This document shows, in pieces, positions 1 through 9,228 of a stretch of DNA of 64,000 bases. Position numbers and translations under genes: made by a program. Positions within the stretch are counted from its first letter, which is position 1. The number at the start of each line of letters is the position of its first letter. This stretch comes from Methylocystis echinoides (GTDB lineage Bacteria; Pseudomonadota; Alphaproteobacteria; Rhizobiales; Beijerinckiaceae). The stretch is taken from assembly GCF_027923385.1 (NCBI RefSeq), contig NZ_BSEC01000001.1, positions 3,384,001 through 3,448,000 of the forward strand, in the 5' to 3' direction. Below the pieces are notes generated by a model that saw only the letters and a program-made list of their open reading frames with translations, did not search any database and was not told the origin of the DNA.

Positions 1-346
1 GCTCGGCTTCGATCGTAAATTTTTCGCCGAGGCTGCGCCGCAGCGTCCAGATCAGGGTTTCGGCGATCGCCTCATAGTGCGTCTCGATGAGACGGAAGAC
101 CGCGTGGGATCGGGCCAGGGCCGTCACGGTAGGCGAGACGGCCCCGAAGTCCCGTACATGGGCGACGACCAGTCCGAGCACATGCATGAGGCGCCGATCG
201 CGCGGTTCGATATCCAAGGCGAAAAGGCGATAGACATCGGGGTAGGTATCCAGCAGGCGGACGCTGAACATAGCGTCCGCCGACCGGCTGATCGGGCATA
301 GATCATGAATGCACGCCAGACCCTCGGAAATGGCGCTCTTCTCCAT
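1..346 (-). CDS. Globin-domain protein, N-terminal 115 residues (continues beyond the window)
   Basis: The ATG lies at 346-344 and the frame is open to the left edge. The visible 115 residues have the bacterial globin pattern: an early helix with a 'FSVRLLDTYPDVYRLFA' motif, the segment 'MHVLGLVVAHVRDFG', then 'ARSHAVF' with the likely proximal haem-ligand histidine at residue 81, followed by 'THYEAIAETLIWTLRRSLG'. This matches flavohaemoglobin and Vitreoscilla-type haemoglobin N-terminal domains. A downstream reductase or signalling domain cannot be seen. The start is supported by GAGGA about 8-10 bases upstream. That Shine-Dalgarno overlaps the stop codon of the autotransporter gene only 10 bases upstream, so the two are probably co-transcribed and translationally coupled. 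Haem or gas (O2/NO) binding is family knowledge, not shown here. Confidence 0.75.
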   Translation of the reverse strand, partial: MEKSAISEGLACIHDLCPISRSADAMFSVRLLDTYPDVYRLFALDIEPRDRRLMHVLGLVVAHVRDFGAVSPTVTALARSHAVFRLIETHYEAIAETLIWTLRRSLGEKFTIEAE

Positions 347-356
347 TTTTCCATCC

Positions 357-3300
357 TCAGAACTTGGCGCTGAAGTTGGCCTTGAAGGACTGATCAGAGA
401 CACCAGAGCCGAACTGGCCGCCATAGCTGACGCCGAGCGTGACGTTCGGCGTCACCGCGTAGTCAAGGCCGGCTTCGATGACTGCCGCATCGCGCGCGAT
501 CGGAACGCCGGCAATCGAGAAGGCATTGCCACCGGACGCAAAGCGCATGGCGGTATCCGGCGTCATGTCGCCGAAAGCGTGCCGCCAGCCGAGCATGCCT
601 TTCGCCGTCAGAGTCGCCCCATTGACGTCGAAGGTGGTGGAGGCGCGCAAGCCGAGCGTCGTGAAGGTTGCATCCGTCGTGCCGCCTTGGCTGGTCAACG
701 CCGCCGCACCACCCGTCTCGCGGAGGCCATCCGTGTTGAGGTTCACATAGGCGAGATTGGCGAAGGGCTCGAACCGGGTGGTTCCCATGCTGAAGCCGTA
801 GGCCAGTTCGCCGAAGACCTGCGCCGTCCCCGCATTGTAGTCGCCCTTCAGGGTATCGCTGAAGCCCGGGAAGCTTACGCTACGGTTCGTCGAAATATCG
901 TGCCACGTATAAGCAGCGCCGGTGCGGAAGGCCAAATCGCCCCACTGCGTGCCGCCATAGAGGCCGACATGGTAGTTGTCGCTCGAACCCGAGGAGTGGC
1001 GGTCTTTCGCGTTGAAGCTCGAATTGCTGTAACCGGCCACCGCGCCGAAGCGCCAGGTATCGAAGACCGGAGCATCCGCACCAACGAAGAAACCGCCGAT
1101 GGAACGCTCGAGGCGTGCGGCATTGCCGTCGCCGCCCATATGGCCCCAGGAGCCGAAGCCCTGGCCCCAGACGGCGATGCCATCGGTGTTTGCCGCAACC
1201 GGCACCGGCTTGCCATCGACATAGCTGACCGCGCCACCGGAAGCGCCGACGCCACCGAAGGCCGCCCGGAGACGGTCGTTGACGGCGTTGCGAACGAAGC
1301 GGCTGTCCTCGATCATCGCGGTCTTCAGCGAGGAATGGATTTCGCCGGAGAGTTGATCGAACGCATCACGCGCCTGATCGGCCGACAGGTTCAGGACGGC
1401 ATTGTAGATGACATTGCCGCCGCCGAGGCTTTCCACGCCGCCGCCCGTGGCGATCTGATTGGGCGTCACGCCGACATTCTCAAAGCCGACGCCATTGCGC
1501 GTCATCGTCAGGTACGCGTTGTTGGCGTCATAGGTGAGGGAGGGCGTGAGGAAGGCGAGGTTCGAGGTGACGCCGGTGAAGGTGCCGGTCACGCCGTTGT
1601 TTGCAGTCAGGATCGTGTACTGGATCGATGGCGCATAGATGCCCGTACCCGCCAACACGCGCACTGTTCCGCCATTGATCGTCGCGGTTCCCGTCGCGGC
1701 GATCCTGTCGGCCTCACCCGCCGCACTGGCTTCGACCTCGTATATCGAGCCGCCGTTGAAGGTGATGTCGCCGGCGACGTTCAGCGTGCCGATCGAGTTG
1801 CCGGGTGCGATCGTGCCATTGACGATGGTGTCGCCGACTGTACCAGTGCCCATGAGGCGACCGGCCGCCAGAACCTCAAGCGTGCCCCCGAGCTGGCCGT
1901 TCACCGCGAGGGCACCCGTCTCCACGGTCGTCGTGCCGGTGAAGTCACTGGAATTGCCGGTAAAGGCGATGATATTGCCGGCGCCCGCCGCCGTGTAGAG
2001 ACTGCCCGAGCCCGTGATCGTGCCGGCATAGGCGCCCGACGCGTCCTGCTCGAAGCGCATTGCCCCCTCGGTGCGAATATGGACATCGCTGCGGAAGGCC
2101 GCCGTGGTCGAAGACAGGGCGCCGTCATTGACGTCCCAATCCAGCGTGTTCAGCCCCGTCAGCCGCAGCGTGCCGCCGCCGTCCTTGCGCATCTGGCCGG
2201 TGTTTCCGGTGATGCTGCCCGCGAAGGTGCCGTCGACGGTCTGGTTGAAGACCACCGTACCGTTGCTAAGGATATCGTTGCGGATGCTGTTCGTATCGCC
2301 GACGAGGGTACCGGCCCGCACGATGGTGTCGCCCTGATAGGTGTTGTTGCCACCGAGGACGAGAGTACCGAGATCGTCCTTGACGAGGGCGCCGGCGCCA
2401 GTGATCACGGAATCGATCCGGGCCTCATAATTTTCGCCGGCAGCCGTGCCGTCACCGACACGAAGGACGGTTTGCTCAACCCCGAGCCTGATCGGGCCGC
2501 CGTTGACGGTATAGCCGTCCACCGCGAACTGCATTCCGGTAACGGAAACGCCGCCGGCGGCAACCGTTACCGTGCCGGCAGCACCCTGGAACACCGCGAA
2601 ATTGCCACCCCAGGCATGGTTCGCCGTACCGTTCGCACCGGTCCAGTTTGTCGAGGACGAATTCCACGTCCCGCTGCCGCCGGCGATCTGGCCGTCTGCT
2701 GTCGTGTTGGCGCCGTCCCAGAACTGGATCGTCGGCACTTCGCCGGGGCCGGAACTATCGCCGACAACGATATTCACCTGATGGTCGATCGCTGTCTGGA
2801 CGGTGATATCGTCTGCCGATACACCGCCGGGCACCCCGTTGATCTCAAGTCCATTGTCCGTCAGCGTTCCACCGTAGTCGAAGAGGCGATAGACCCCCTG
2901 ACCGAAGCCGCCCGCATCCATGATGTTCAGACGACCATCGAGCGTCAGGTCACCGCTGACATCGAACAACCCGACAGAACTGGGCGTACCCAGGCGGACA
3001 TTAACATGGGTACTGTCACTCAGGGTAAGATTGCCGTTGATGGTCAGGCGCTCGCCGGCTCGCCCAACCAGGGAGCCGCCATCGAAGGTGACATCGCCGG
3101 TGATCGTTCCATTGCCTGAGAGCGCCGCATCAGCATAGACGTTGACCGGCGCGGTCAGGCTCCCATCGACGCGCAGCATGCCGCCGTTGACGTCTGCAAA
3201 GGCGACGTTCGAGTTCTCGCCGTTCAGCACCAGCGTGCCGTTGCCGTATTTCGACAGTCCGAATCCGCTTGCGGCATCGGCACGAGTGATACCCCCGGCA

Positions 3301-4706
3301 AGAGTTCCCGTCGCGTCGCTCGCGATGTCGACATTGAGGCTGCCGCCGGCCAGCACGACCTCATTGTCGAGCCAAACCGTGTCACGCAGGCCCAGATAGG
3401 TATCTTCCGCCGCGACCGTCAATGCGCCGCTGCCCAGAGCGCCGGTTTGACCCGCCACAAGCGTTCCCTCGGCAAGCGTCGTGCCGCCCGAATAGGTGTT
3501 GACACCGCGAAGGTCCAACAGGTTGTCGCCCTCCTTGCGCAGCGCGCCGTCCCCGCCAATAGTGGTGGAGGACGTTGTATCGAACTGGTCACGGCCAAGG
3601 GTCAGTTGCGAACCGTTCTCGATCCGTATCGTGCCGCCGCCGACAACCTCGCCGATCTTCTCGTTTCCGGCGACGCGGAATGTCGATCCACCGCTCAAGA
3701 CAATGGAAGCGGTATCGCGAATATCGCTGCCGGTTCCTGCGGTTAAGGTGCCGTGATTGATGAAGATGCGCCCGACGTCGGCATTGCCGGCAAGCACCAG
3801 TTCGCCTGCACCGGTCTTGTAAACGGTGCTGTCGGGATCGGCGCTGGTGATGTCGCCGAGCAGCCTGCCGGCGGAGTTGCCACCGACGTTGAATACCGCG
3901 CTGGCGCCTTGGCCCACATAGATATCGTTTCGAAGCGCAACCCCATCATAGAGGCTGAGAGTGCTATTCAAGCCCTGGAAGTTGACGGCACCCGTTCCAA
4001 GCGCATTGGAATGGCCGGCAGTCAGTGTTGCGCCCGAGGTTAAGACCGTGCCGCCGGAATAGCTGTTGTTGCCGCTCAGGGTCGACGCGATGCCACCGTC
4101 CAGCCGCAGTCCAAGGACGTTCGAGCCGTCGGTAATCTGCCCACGGAAATCGATCTCATTCGATATGGTAAGCACCGCGGCGCCCGGGCCGTTATTGGTG
4201 ATTGTGCCCGCCTGGTTGCCAAGATGAATGAGCCTGTAAACGCTCTGGTTTACACCGCCGAGGTCGAACACGCCGCCCGCCACTGCAACAGTAGAATCAT
4301 TCCGGTTGTAGAAGTCTCTCGCGACGTCGCTTCCGAAACGAACAACACCGCCGGCAATGATGAGATTATTGTAGCCCGGTGAGGCCGTTATGCTTGTCGG
4401 CGCGAAAACGAGGGTGCCCTGGTCGCCGGGCGACGTGCTGTTGAGAATAAGAAACCCGCCTTCAGCCTCCCCATAGGTGACGGTTCCCGCAAAGACCGCG
4501 GTGATATCAGTATTGACGTAAATTGTATCATTCGAGCGCACAGTCATGGCATCGGTGTAGGTGCCGTTCGCCGTGTAGCGTACGGAATCGGCGTATGCTG
4601 AGCTGGCCATCAGCATGCTCGCCGCAACAAGGGCTGTCGCGGACATGAGGCTTGCCTTCCGCCGGGAATGAGAGCGCATATTAGGTGCCAAATTGCGAGG
4701 GTTCAT
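357..4706 (-). CDS. Autotransporter (type Va) with beta-strand-repeat passenger and C-terminal beta-barrel
   Basis: This 1449-residue protein starts with a Sec signal peptide (basic n-region, hydrophobic 'ALVAASMLMASSAYA', cleavage near residue 39). Residues of roughly 50-1000 form a repetitive Gly/Asn/Thr-rich passenger with many autotransporter-associated beta-strand repeats (motifs such as 'NNSYSGGTVLTSGATL' and 'NNTYQGDTIVRAGTL'). About 280 residues at the C-terminus form a beta-barrel translocator ending in 'ANFSAKF' with the terminal Phe needed for BAM recognition. AAGG precedes the ATG. The passenger should be exported through the barrel and either stay surface-bound or be released; no protease or lipase motif was noticed, so an adhesin-like beta-helix is the best guess. 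It sits between a small exported protein upstream (54-base gap) and a globin gene downstream (10-base gap). Confidence 0.9.
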   Translation of the reverse strand: MNPRNLAPNMRSHSRRKASLMSATALVAASMLMASSAYADSVRYTANGTYTDAMTVRSNDTIYVNTDITAVFAGTVTYGEAEGGFLILNSTSPGDQGTLVFAPTSITASPGYNNLIIAGGVVRFGSDVARDFYNRNDSTVAVAGGVFDLGGVNQSVYRLIHLGNQAGTITNNGPGAAVLTISNEIDFRGQITDGSNVLGLRLDGGIASTLSGNNSYSGGTVLTSGATLTAGHSNALGTGAVNFQGLNSTLSLYDGVALRNDIYVGQGASAVFNVGGNSAGRLLGDITSADPDSTVYKTGAGELVLAGNADVGRIFINHGTLTAGTGSDIRDTASIVLSGGSTFRVAGNEKIGEVVGGGTIRIENGSQLTLGRDQFDTTSSTTIGGDGALRKEGDNLLDLRGVNTYSGGTTLAEGTLVAGQTGALGSGALTVAAEDTYLGLRDTVWLDNEVVLAGGSLNVDIASDATGTLAGGITRADAASGFGLSKYGNGTLVLNGENSNVAFADVNGGMLRVDGSLTAPVNVYADAALSGNGTITGDVTFDGGSLVGRAGERLTINGNLTLSDSTHVNVRLGTPSSVGLFDVSGDLTLDGRLNIMDAGGFGQGVYRLFDYGGTLTDNGLEINGVPGGVSADDITVQTAIDHQVNIVVGDSSGPGEVPTIQFWDGANTTADGQIAGGSGTWNSSSTNWTGANGTANHAWGGNFAVFQGAAGTVTVAAGGVSVTGMQFAVDGYTVNGGPIRLGVEQTVLRVGDGTAAGENYEARIDSVITGAGALVKDDLGTLVLGGNNTYQGDTIVRAGTLVGDTNSIRNDILSNGTVVFNQTVDGTFAGSITGNTGQMRKDGGGTLRLTGLNTLDWDVNDGALSSTTAAFRSDVHIRTEGAMRFEQDASGAYAGTITGSGSLYTAAGAGNIIAFTGNSSDFTGTTTVETGALAVNGQLGGTLEVLAAGRLMGTGTVGDTIVNGTIAPGNSIGTLNVAGDITFNGGSIYEVEASAAGEADRIAATGTATINGGTVRVLAGTGIYAPSIQYTILTANNGVTGTFTGVTSNLAFLTPSLTYDANNAYLTMTRNGVGFENVGVTPNQIATGGGVESLGGGNVIYNAVLNLSADQARDAFDQLSGEIHSSLKTAMIEDSRFVRNAVNDRLRAAFGGVGASGGAVSYVDGKPVPVAANTDGIAVWGQGFGSWGHMGGDGNAARLERSIGGFFVGADAPVFDTWRFGAVAGYSNSSFNAKDRHSSGSSDNYHVGLYGGTQWGDLAFRTGAAYTWHDISTNRSVSFPGFSDTLKGDYNAGTAQVFGELAYGFSMGTTRFEPFANLAYVNLNTDGLRETGGAAALTSQGGTTDATFTTLGLRASTTFDVNGATLTAKGMLGWRHAFGDMTPDTAMRFASGGNAFSIAGVPIARDAAVIEAGLDYAVTPNVTLGVSYGGQFGSGVSDQSFKANFSAKF

Positions 4707-4760
4707 GATCTAACCTTTGAAAGAACTGCGTTGCACCCGGCCGTTTCAACGGTCGGCGCG

Positions 4761-5396
4761 TTACTCGGATGGGTTCTGGATAAGAGCGTTGAGGCGCTGT
4801 TCGACGGGGCGCACGGCGTCAGCGAAAGCTGCCCCTTCGGCGCGCAGGGTGAGCATTCGGGCGAATTGCGCCTCGAATTCCTGCTTGAGTTCCGCCCGCT
4901 GCTCTTCGCTCGACTGCGAGAAGCCGGCCATGCTGGAATCGATCTTCGCGCGCAGCGCGTCGATCTCGCTCTGAGGCATCAGCGCCACCAGGCCGCGAAA
5001 GGTCTCGCCCACGGCGGTTTCCCAGCTTTCCGCTGTGAACCCCGCCTTCTGGATCAGTCGATCTTCTTCCGCATCCCGCTCGAACCAGTCGCGCGAGATC
5101 TCCTCGTCATAGGAGAATGTCCCGAATGCCGGCTGAAGCGCGGCGATCACGTCGGCGACCTTGGCTGCCTCTGCAGCCGTTAGCGCCAGGGCCCAACTGC
5201 TCCACGTCAATCCACCCGCAATGAGACAGGAAGCCAAGAGAAAGCGTACGGCCCAATGCGGCGGGAGGCGGTATTGCCGCATGAATGTGGCGGCTGCGGG
5301 CGCCACCGGCGGCCGCTGCCGAAAGCCATCCTTTCCATTGCCAAAATCACGCCCGCCCCAGAGAAGGCGCGCTCCCAAAATATCAAGCCGCTTCAA
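4761..5396 (-). CDS. Exported or membrane-anchored protein of unknown function
   Basis: The ORF has 211 codons. Two starts are possible. The ATG at 5396 has GAGGG about 6 bases upstream. The ATG at 5282 gives a 173-residue protein with a conventional signal sequence ('RFLLASCLIAGGLTWSSWALA') but only a weak ribosome site. The mature part is Ala/Glu-rich and helical, with a Glu/Gln-rich stretch near the end, and ends 'LNALIQNPSE'. I recognise no family. It is the first gene of a likely three-gene minus-strand unit with the autotransporter 54 bases downstream and the globin after it. A periplasmic accessory or chaperone role is only a suggestion from position. Confidence 0.65.
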   Translation of the reverse strand: MKRLDILGARLLWGGRDFGNGKDGFRQRPPVAPAAATFMRQYRLPPHWAVRFLLASCLIAGGLTWSSWALALTAAEAAKVADVIAALQPAFGTFSYDEEISRDWFERDAEEDRLIQKAGFTAESWETAVGETFRGLVALMPQSEIDALRAKIDSSMAGFSQSSEEQRAELKQEFEAQFARMLTLRAEGAAFADAVRPVEQRLNALIQNPSE

Positions 5397-5614
5397 GACA
5401 CCCTCAATATGTTTGCGGCGCGAGGAATGATTCCGCGCCGATCATGCGCGACCTTAGGAAGGGTCTTGAAAGTCGTCTTGGGTGATGGCGAACGGCATGT
5501 GCAGTGCGCGAACCAACGCCGAAATTTCCCCGCGTATTGGATGCGGATCTGCATTGGGTGTTGCAGGAAACACACCGAAACTCTTCGAAATCATCGATGT
5601 TTTTTGCCGAATGC
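5397..5614. other. Intergenic region upstream of the autotransporter unit
   Basis: These 218 bases separate the autotransporter unit from the first AraC-type gene and should hold the promoter of the former. No clear -10/-35 pair or palindrome stands out by eye. Confidence 0.3.
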
Positions 5615-6589
5615 CTACTTGGTCAAACTGGCCGCTCTCACATCGGACGGCGTTGCATTGAAGCGCTTGCGAAATGCGCGATTGAACGTCGAGAGGTCTA
5701 TGAAGCCTACCTCGCTGGCGATATTCGCGATCGTTCCCCATCTACCGCTGCCTTCGCGCAGAAGACGAAATGCCTGTTCGAGCCGCCTGTTGCGGACGAA
5801 TTCGGTAAACGTCGTTTCTTCCATTTCGAACAGACGCTGAACGTAACGCGGCGTGACACCCTGGCGTTGGGCAACGGCATCTACCTGAAGCTCAGGATCG
5901 GCAAGCCGTTCCAGAATGTCTTTCTTGATGAGCTTCAATCGCGCGGCCGCTATGCTCCGCTCGTTCCTTTCAATACCACCGTGAACGGATCCTTCGAGGA
6001 CGAGAGCAGCAAGATCATAGATGTGTCGGGAAGCGAGCTCGCCGCCCCTCACCGAGACGGTCGCGTTGGACCGCAACGTGTCGGCATAGGCCTTCAGTAT
6101 CGGAATACCCTCGGCCGTGGGGGGCAGGACATAGAGCGCCTCCAGCTCGACGTATGGCACCAGCGCGGCGAGTTTTCGGGGATCGAGCATCAGGACATCG
6201 GCGCGTGCGCCGGACGCGTACCGATATTCCGAATGAACCGCCTCGCTGGTCATGGTCATGCCGCCAGCGGGAACCTTGATCATTCCCTTGCCCTCGATGG
6301 AGACCTCGAAATCAGCGTGGTGGTAGGTCAACATATAGTGTTCGCGCCCGTCGCCAAGCAGGTCGCGGGTCCGCATCCCCTCGATCGGCGGGAAGCCGAC
6401 CTGACCAACGCGCAGATTTCCAGGCAGCGGCATCATCGCGATATCGATGCGTTCCTCGTTTCTGTCCAAGAGACGAAAACGCTGTCCACCGACATGGCGG
6501 CCAATGAAATCGTGCAAAAATTCCATTCGCTCCCGATACGGAACGTCCGCCGTCGAAAGCCGCTGCATCGCAAACGGACTGCTCATCAT
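5615..6589 (-). CDS. AraC-family transcriptional regulator (paralogue 1)
   Basis: This 324-residue protein has an N-terminal AraC-binding-like (cupin-type) sensing domain of about 200 residues and a C-terminal double helix-turn-helix of AraC/XylS type. The second HTH is clear: 'IANIASEVGFIDLSTFNRAFRKRF' region followed by the 'NATPSDVRAASL' tail seen where other AraC proteins have 'TPSxYR'. Two consecutive ATG codons start the frame; GAGGG is 3 bases before the first and 6 before the second, so the second may be used. It is a close relative of the next gene along its whole length (shared 'ERM-F-HDF--RHV' start, 'ASRHIYDLAA' and 'SIAAARLKL'). Because the autotransporter unit lies downstream in the same orientation it is a candidate regulator of it; the inducer is unknown. 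Confidence 0.88.
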   Translation of the reverse strand: MMSSPFAMQRLSTADVPYRERMEFLHDFIGRHVGGQRFRLLDRNEERIDIAMMPLPGNLRVGQVGFPPIEGMRTRDLLGDGREHYMLTYHHADFEVSIEGKGMIKVPAGGMTMTSEAVHSEYRYASGARADVLMLDPRKLAALVPYVELEALYVLPPTAEGIPILKAYADTLRSNATVSVRGGELASRHIYDLAALVLEGSVHGGIERNERSIAAARLKLIKKDILERLADPELQVDAVAQRQGVTPRYVQRLFEMEETTFTEFVRNRRLEQAFRLLREGSGRWGTIANIASEVGFIDLSTFNRAFRKRFNATPSDVRAASLTK

Positions 6590-6599
6590 TTCCCTCGTT

Positions 6600-6615
6600 T
6601 CGTTTGTCGAAACGA
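6600..6615. promoter_or_regulatory. Short inverted repeat upstream of AraC paralogue 1
   Basis: TCGTTT-gtcg-AAACGA is a perfect 6-bp inverted repeat 11 bases before the first ATG of the AraC gene. It could be an autoregulatory site or simply a chance palindrome. Confidence 0.3.
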
Positions 6616-6723
6616 TAGGAAGGCGAAAACGAACTGTCTTGGGCGGGACCGAACAGCCTTTGCGCTGCGCGAACGGCGTGTGATTTTGTATGCGTGTCCG
6701 CGGAATTTGAAGAAAACGAAGGA

Positions 6724-7731
6724 CTATGCGGTGAGCGCTGCCGCCTTCACATCCGATGGCGTGGCATCAAACCGCTGACGGAACGCTCTGTTGAAAGATG
6801 AGACATCGGAGAAGCCGCAATCATAGGCGATAGCCGCTATCGTCTTGCCGGCGGAGGTTCTGTTTCGCAGTATGCGGAAGGCCAGATCAAGCCTGTGTTC
6901 CCGAACGAAATCGGTGAAGCTTGTGCCGCTCTTCTCGAAGAGGCGCTGGATATAACGCGCCGTAACGCGCTGACGCCCCGCGACCGCATCAATGTTCAAT
7001 GCCGGGTCCGAAAGCCGCTCGAGAATATCCTGCTGGACAAGTTTCAACCGGGCCGCCGCGATACTGTCTCCATCCCAGTTCGCGCCACCGCGAACCTGGT
7101 TATCGAGCATTTGCGCGGCAAGGTCGTAGATATGGCGGGATGCCGTCTCCGCTGCCTTCACCGATCCAGGCGGGTTGCGGCGAAGCGTGCGCACATAGCT
7201 CCTCAGCAGCGGCAGCACGTCCGCATCGAATGGCAGGACATAGCTGGCTTCCAGCCCGATGCGCGGAACAAGGGTGTCGAGCACCTGCCGATTGAGCGAA
7301 ACCACGTCGACGGATGTCGGCTTGCCGAGCCAGAATTCCGTACAAATGCCCTCGTTCACCAGCATCACGTCACCGGCGGCAATCTTAATCGGCTCCTTGC
7401 CGCCGACCGAAATCTCATGATCCTCGGTATGGACCGTCAGCAAATAGTGCTGCCGGCCGTCCTGAAGGAGATAGCGCGTGCGGGCGCCATGCATCGGCGT
7501 GTAACGGGCACGACCGATCGTCAGCTCACGCGGCAACATCATGGCTTCGAGATTGATGCTGATGTTGTCACGCTCGGCAGGGCAAAATTGCAAGCCGGCG
7601 ACATGCCGCGCCACAAAATCATGCACAAACGCCATCCGCTCACGGCGCGGAATGTCGTCGGTCCGCAATCGCATCATCGGAAACGGCATTGCTGCCTGTG
7701 AGCGATCCCTTGTTATGGCGCGTTCCTCCAA
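6724..7731 (-). CDS. AraC-family transcriptional regulator (paralogue 2)
   Basis: This 335-residue protein has the same architecture as its neighbour: an N-terminal cupin-like domain ('HYLLTVHTEDHEISVGGKEP'), then two HTH motifs, the first around 'NIDAVAGRQRVTARYIQRLF' and the second around 'TIAAIAYDCGFSDVSSFNRA', ending 'DATPSDVKAAALTA'. The alignment suggests a tandem duplication followed by clear divergence, greatest in the sensing domain, so the two may answer different signals. The start at 7731 gives a 15-residue leader before the conserved 'PFPMMRL'; the internal ATG at residue 15 is an alternative. It is transcribed toward paralogue 1 with a 134-base gap. Confidence 0.87.
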   Translation of the reverse strand: MEERAITRDRSQAAMPFPMMRLRTDDIPRRERMAFVHDFVARHVAGLQFCPAERDNISINLEAMMLPRELTIGRARYTPMHGARTRYLLQDGRQHYLLTVHTEDHEISVGGKEPIKIAAGDVMLVNEGICTEFWLGKPTSVDVVSLNRQVLDTLVPRIGLEASYVLPFDADVLPLLRSYVRTLRRNPPGSVKAAETASRHIYDLAAQMLDNQVRGGANWDGDSIAAARLKLVQQDILERLSDPALNIDAVAGRQRVTARYIQRLFEKSGTSFTDFVREHRLDLAFRILRNRTSAGKTIAAIAYDCGFSDVSSFNRAFRQRFDATPSDVKAAALTA

Positions 7732-7839
7732 TCTCAGCAGAATGGTAGTGGCTCAAACGATTTTGTCAGTGCCGACACGAATTTCAAGCTTTTCGGAACG
7801 CTTGCCTTGTTCTTGGACAATATTACGCAGGATGAGCGC

Positions 7840-8337
7840 TCAATAGCGGCGACGTCTGCACATGCCTGGATATGCGTCGGCACATGCATCCGTCTTGTGT
7901 GGCGTTTGCGGCTCGTCCTCGTCGGTGATGCCATGCTTGCGGAGGAACGCGGCGTCGTCCTTGTCGACCTGCGCCTGCAGCCGCTGCCTCGCGCGTATCA
8001 TCATAGCACTACGGGCCGCTTGTCCTGCGCCCATGGCGAGCAGGCTGCTTGCCCTGGAACGATCGAACGAAGCGGCAATGCCCATCGCGCCCTGAGCCGT
8101 ACCGAGAGCGGTCGCTTCGGCCAAGGCTTCCTTCTCGATCCGTCGCGTCTCGTTGGAGTAGTCCGGCCCCTCGAATGCCGATTGTTGTGTCTGGCAGCCA
8201 GCCAGCAGCACAGCTACAATGGCAGCGAAGGCTAACCGGCCGACAGCCCGATATATTCCAGTATCGCGCGCACAAATAGCTGGAAGCGTCGGGCGCGTAG
8301 GGTGCCGTCGCTTCCGCGACGCGTCATTGCTCGTCAT
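7840..8337 (-). CDS. Predicted lipoprotein of unknown function
   Basis: This 165-residue ORF has a basic 35-residue leader, a hydrophobic stretch 'LAFAAIVAVLLAGC' with a lipobox (LAGC, Cys48), and a helical mature part rich in Ala, Arg and Glu ('NETRRIEKEALAEATAL', 'QRLQAQVDKDDAAFL'). It should be lipidated and held in the inner or outer membrane. The long n-region is unusual, but no internal ATG or GTG offers a shorter start. The C-terminus is Cys/Arg-rich ('CADAYPGMCRRRRY'). No family was recognised. It is transcribed toward the AraC pair. Confidence 0.65.
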   Translation of the reverse strand: MTSNDASRKRRHPTRPTLPAICARDTGIYRAVGRLAFAAIVAVLLAGCQTQQSAFEGPDYSNETRRIEKEALAEATALGTAQGAMGIAASFDRSRASSLLAMGAGQAARSAMMIRARQRLQAQVDKDDAAFLRKHGITDEDEPQTPHKTDACADAYPGMCRRRRY

Positions 8338-8579
8338 ACCGACCTCCCAAGGGTGGCAGCACCGCGTTCTCCTGTGCTCCTCTATGGAGGCACCCAGCGT
8401 TACTTAGGCGATGCCTACGCTGATCGCGGAGTGCCCGCTGAGCCCTACATGGGACAAACGAGACCGTCTCGGCGGCTGACGAACGGATTATGCGAAGTAC
8501 GAATGGCGCATGCCGAATTCCCTGTGTCGGGCCGGTCTCGGTTCGATACCACCTCCCCACACCTGCCGGGAACCGCTTT

Positions 8580-8650
8580 GAACCGCGCCGGGTTTGCCGG
8601 AGGCTCCAACTTTTGAGAGAGTGGAGCCTCCGGCAAACCCGGCGCGGTTC
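8580..8650. repeat. Perfect 29-bp inverted repeat with 13-base loop
   Basis: Arms 8580-8608 and 8622-8650 are exact reverse complements over 29 bases. They start and end in GAACCGCGCC / GGCGCGGTTC and enclose the 13 bases between 8609 and 8621. There is no T-run, so it is not a normal intrinsic terminator. It resembles a miniature inverted-repeat or REP-like element, or two fused transposon ends. Confidence 0.85.
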
Positions 8651-8858
8651 ATTCCAATTGCCGCCAATGATGCAGACTCCCTAGACATCATTCGGACGGC
8701 GAGAGCCATGCCGCTGTCCTCTGCCCTGCGGGATACGGCAGCGATCAGCAGCCTGCGAACGGCGAAGTATCGCTCGCCTTTAAGCCGACTCTTGCAGATC
8801 AATATATGGCAGTATGGGACCTGCAAGTCTCACTTCCTTCAAAAAGAGGGCCTTAGAG

Positions 8859-8908
8859 AGTTATAGAGGAAACGTAGTTGTCATCATCGCTCAGCGCGGT
8901 GCGCCAAA
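8859..8908 (+). repeat. Copy A of a 50-bp coding-like segment that recurs at 15164-15213
   Basis: It shares 38 of 50 bases with copy B. Within the 3' half most differences are synonymous: the plus-strand reading gives 'VVIIAQRGAPN' here and 'TLIIARRGAPK' in copy B. The two lie outside either end of the arsenic island. Confidence 0.55.
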
Positions 8909-9228
8909 TTCCGCCGATTGCCCTCTACAATACGCCATGGTCGCCGAACATACGCCTTTGCGTATGGCACTGAGGTCACCTAGGCAGAAAAGCGTCCAAA
9001 CGGCGGTATTCGGCGGCAAAAAGTTCGTATCGTTTGCGGTCGATCCCGATAGAAACGTGGCATAAGTGGATTTGCATGGCCGCAATGCGCCTCCATTTCG
9101 GCCATCCGCCCATCCGTCGAGCATACCCAAAGCATCTATCGATTTGGGTTGGAAAGAATGTCGACCCTAGAGTGCGGAGCAGTCAGGGAGCTTTCCGGGC
9201 TGCCTCTCCTCGGGCCTTCTTGATGCTC

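Larger units (their letters stand above)
8338..9228. other. 890-bp non-coding accessory stretch left of the arsenic island
   Basis: No convincing gene: frames are short and overlap one another. It holds a perfect 29-bp inverted repeat (8580-8650) and a 50-bp segment that recurs near 15.2 kb (8859-8908). It looks like the degraded edge of a mobile region. Confidence 0.5.

Noticed and set aside
309..3119. Long plus-strand frame of 936 codons
   Set aside because: Antisense to the autotransporter; Arg/Ala/Gly-rich with no motif, caused by high G+C in the opposite frame.
5504..7701. Plus-strand frames over the AraC genes
   Set aside because: Mirror images of the two AraC coding regions; both minus frames show full family motifs.
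8814..9065. 83-codon frame containing copy A of the 50-mer
   Set aside because: Only the 50-bp part resembles coding sequence; the rest does not match the frame at copy B.
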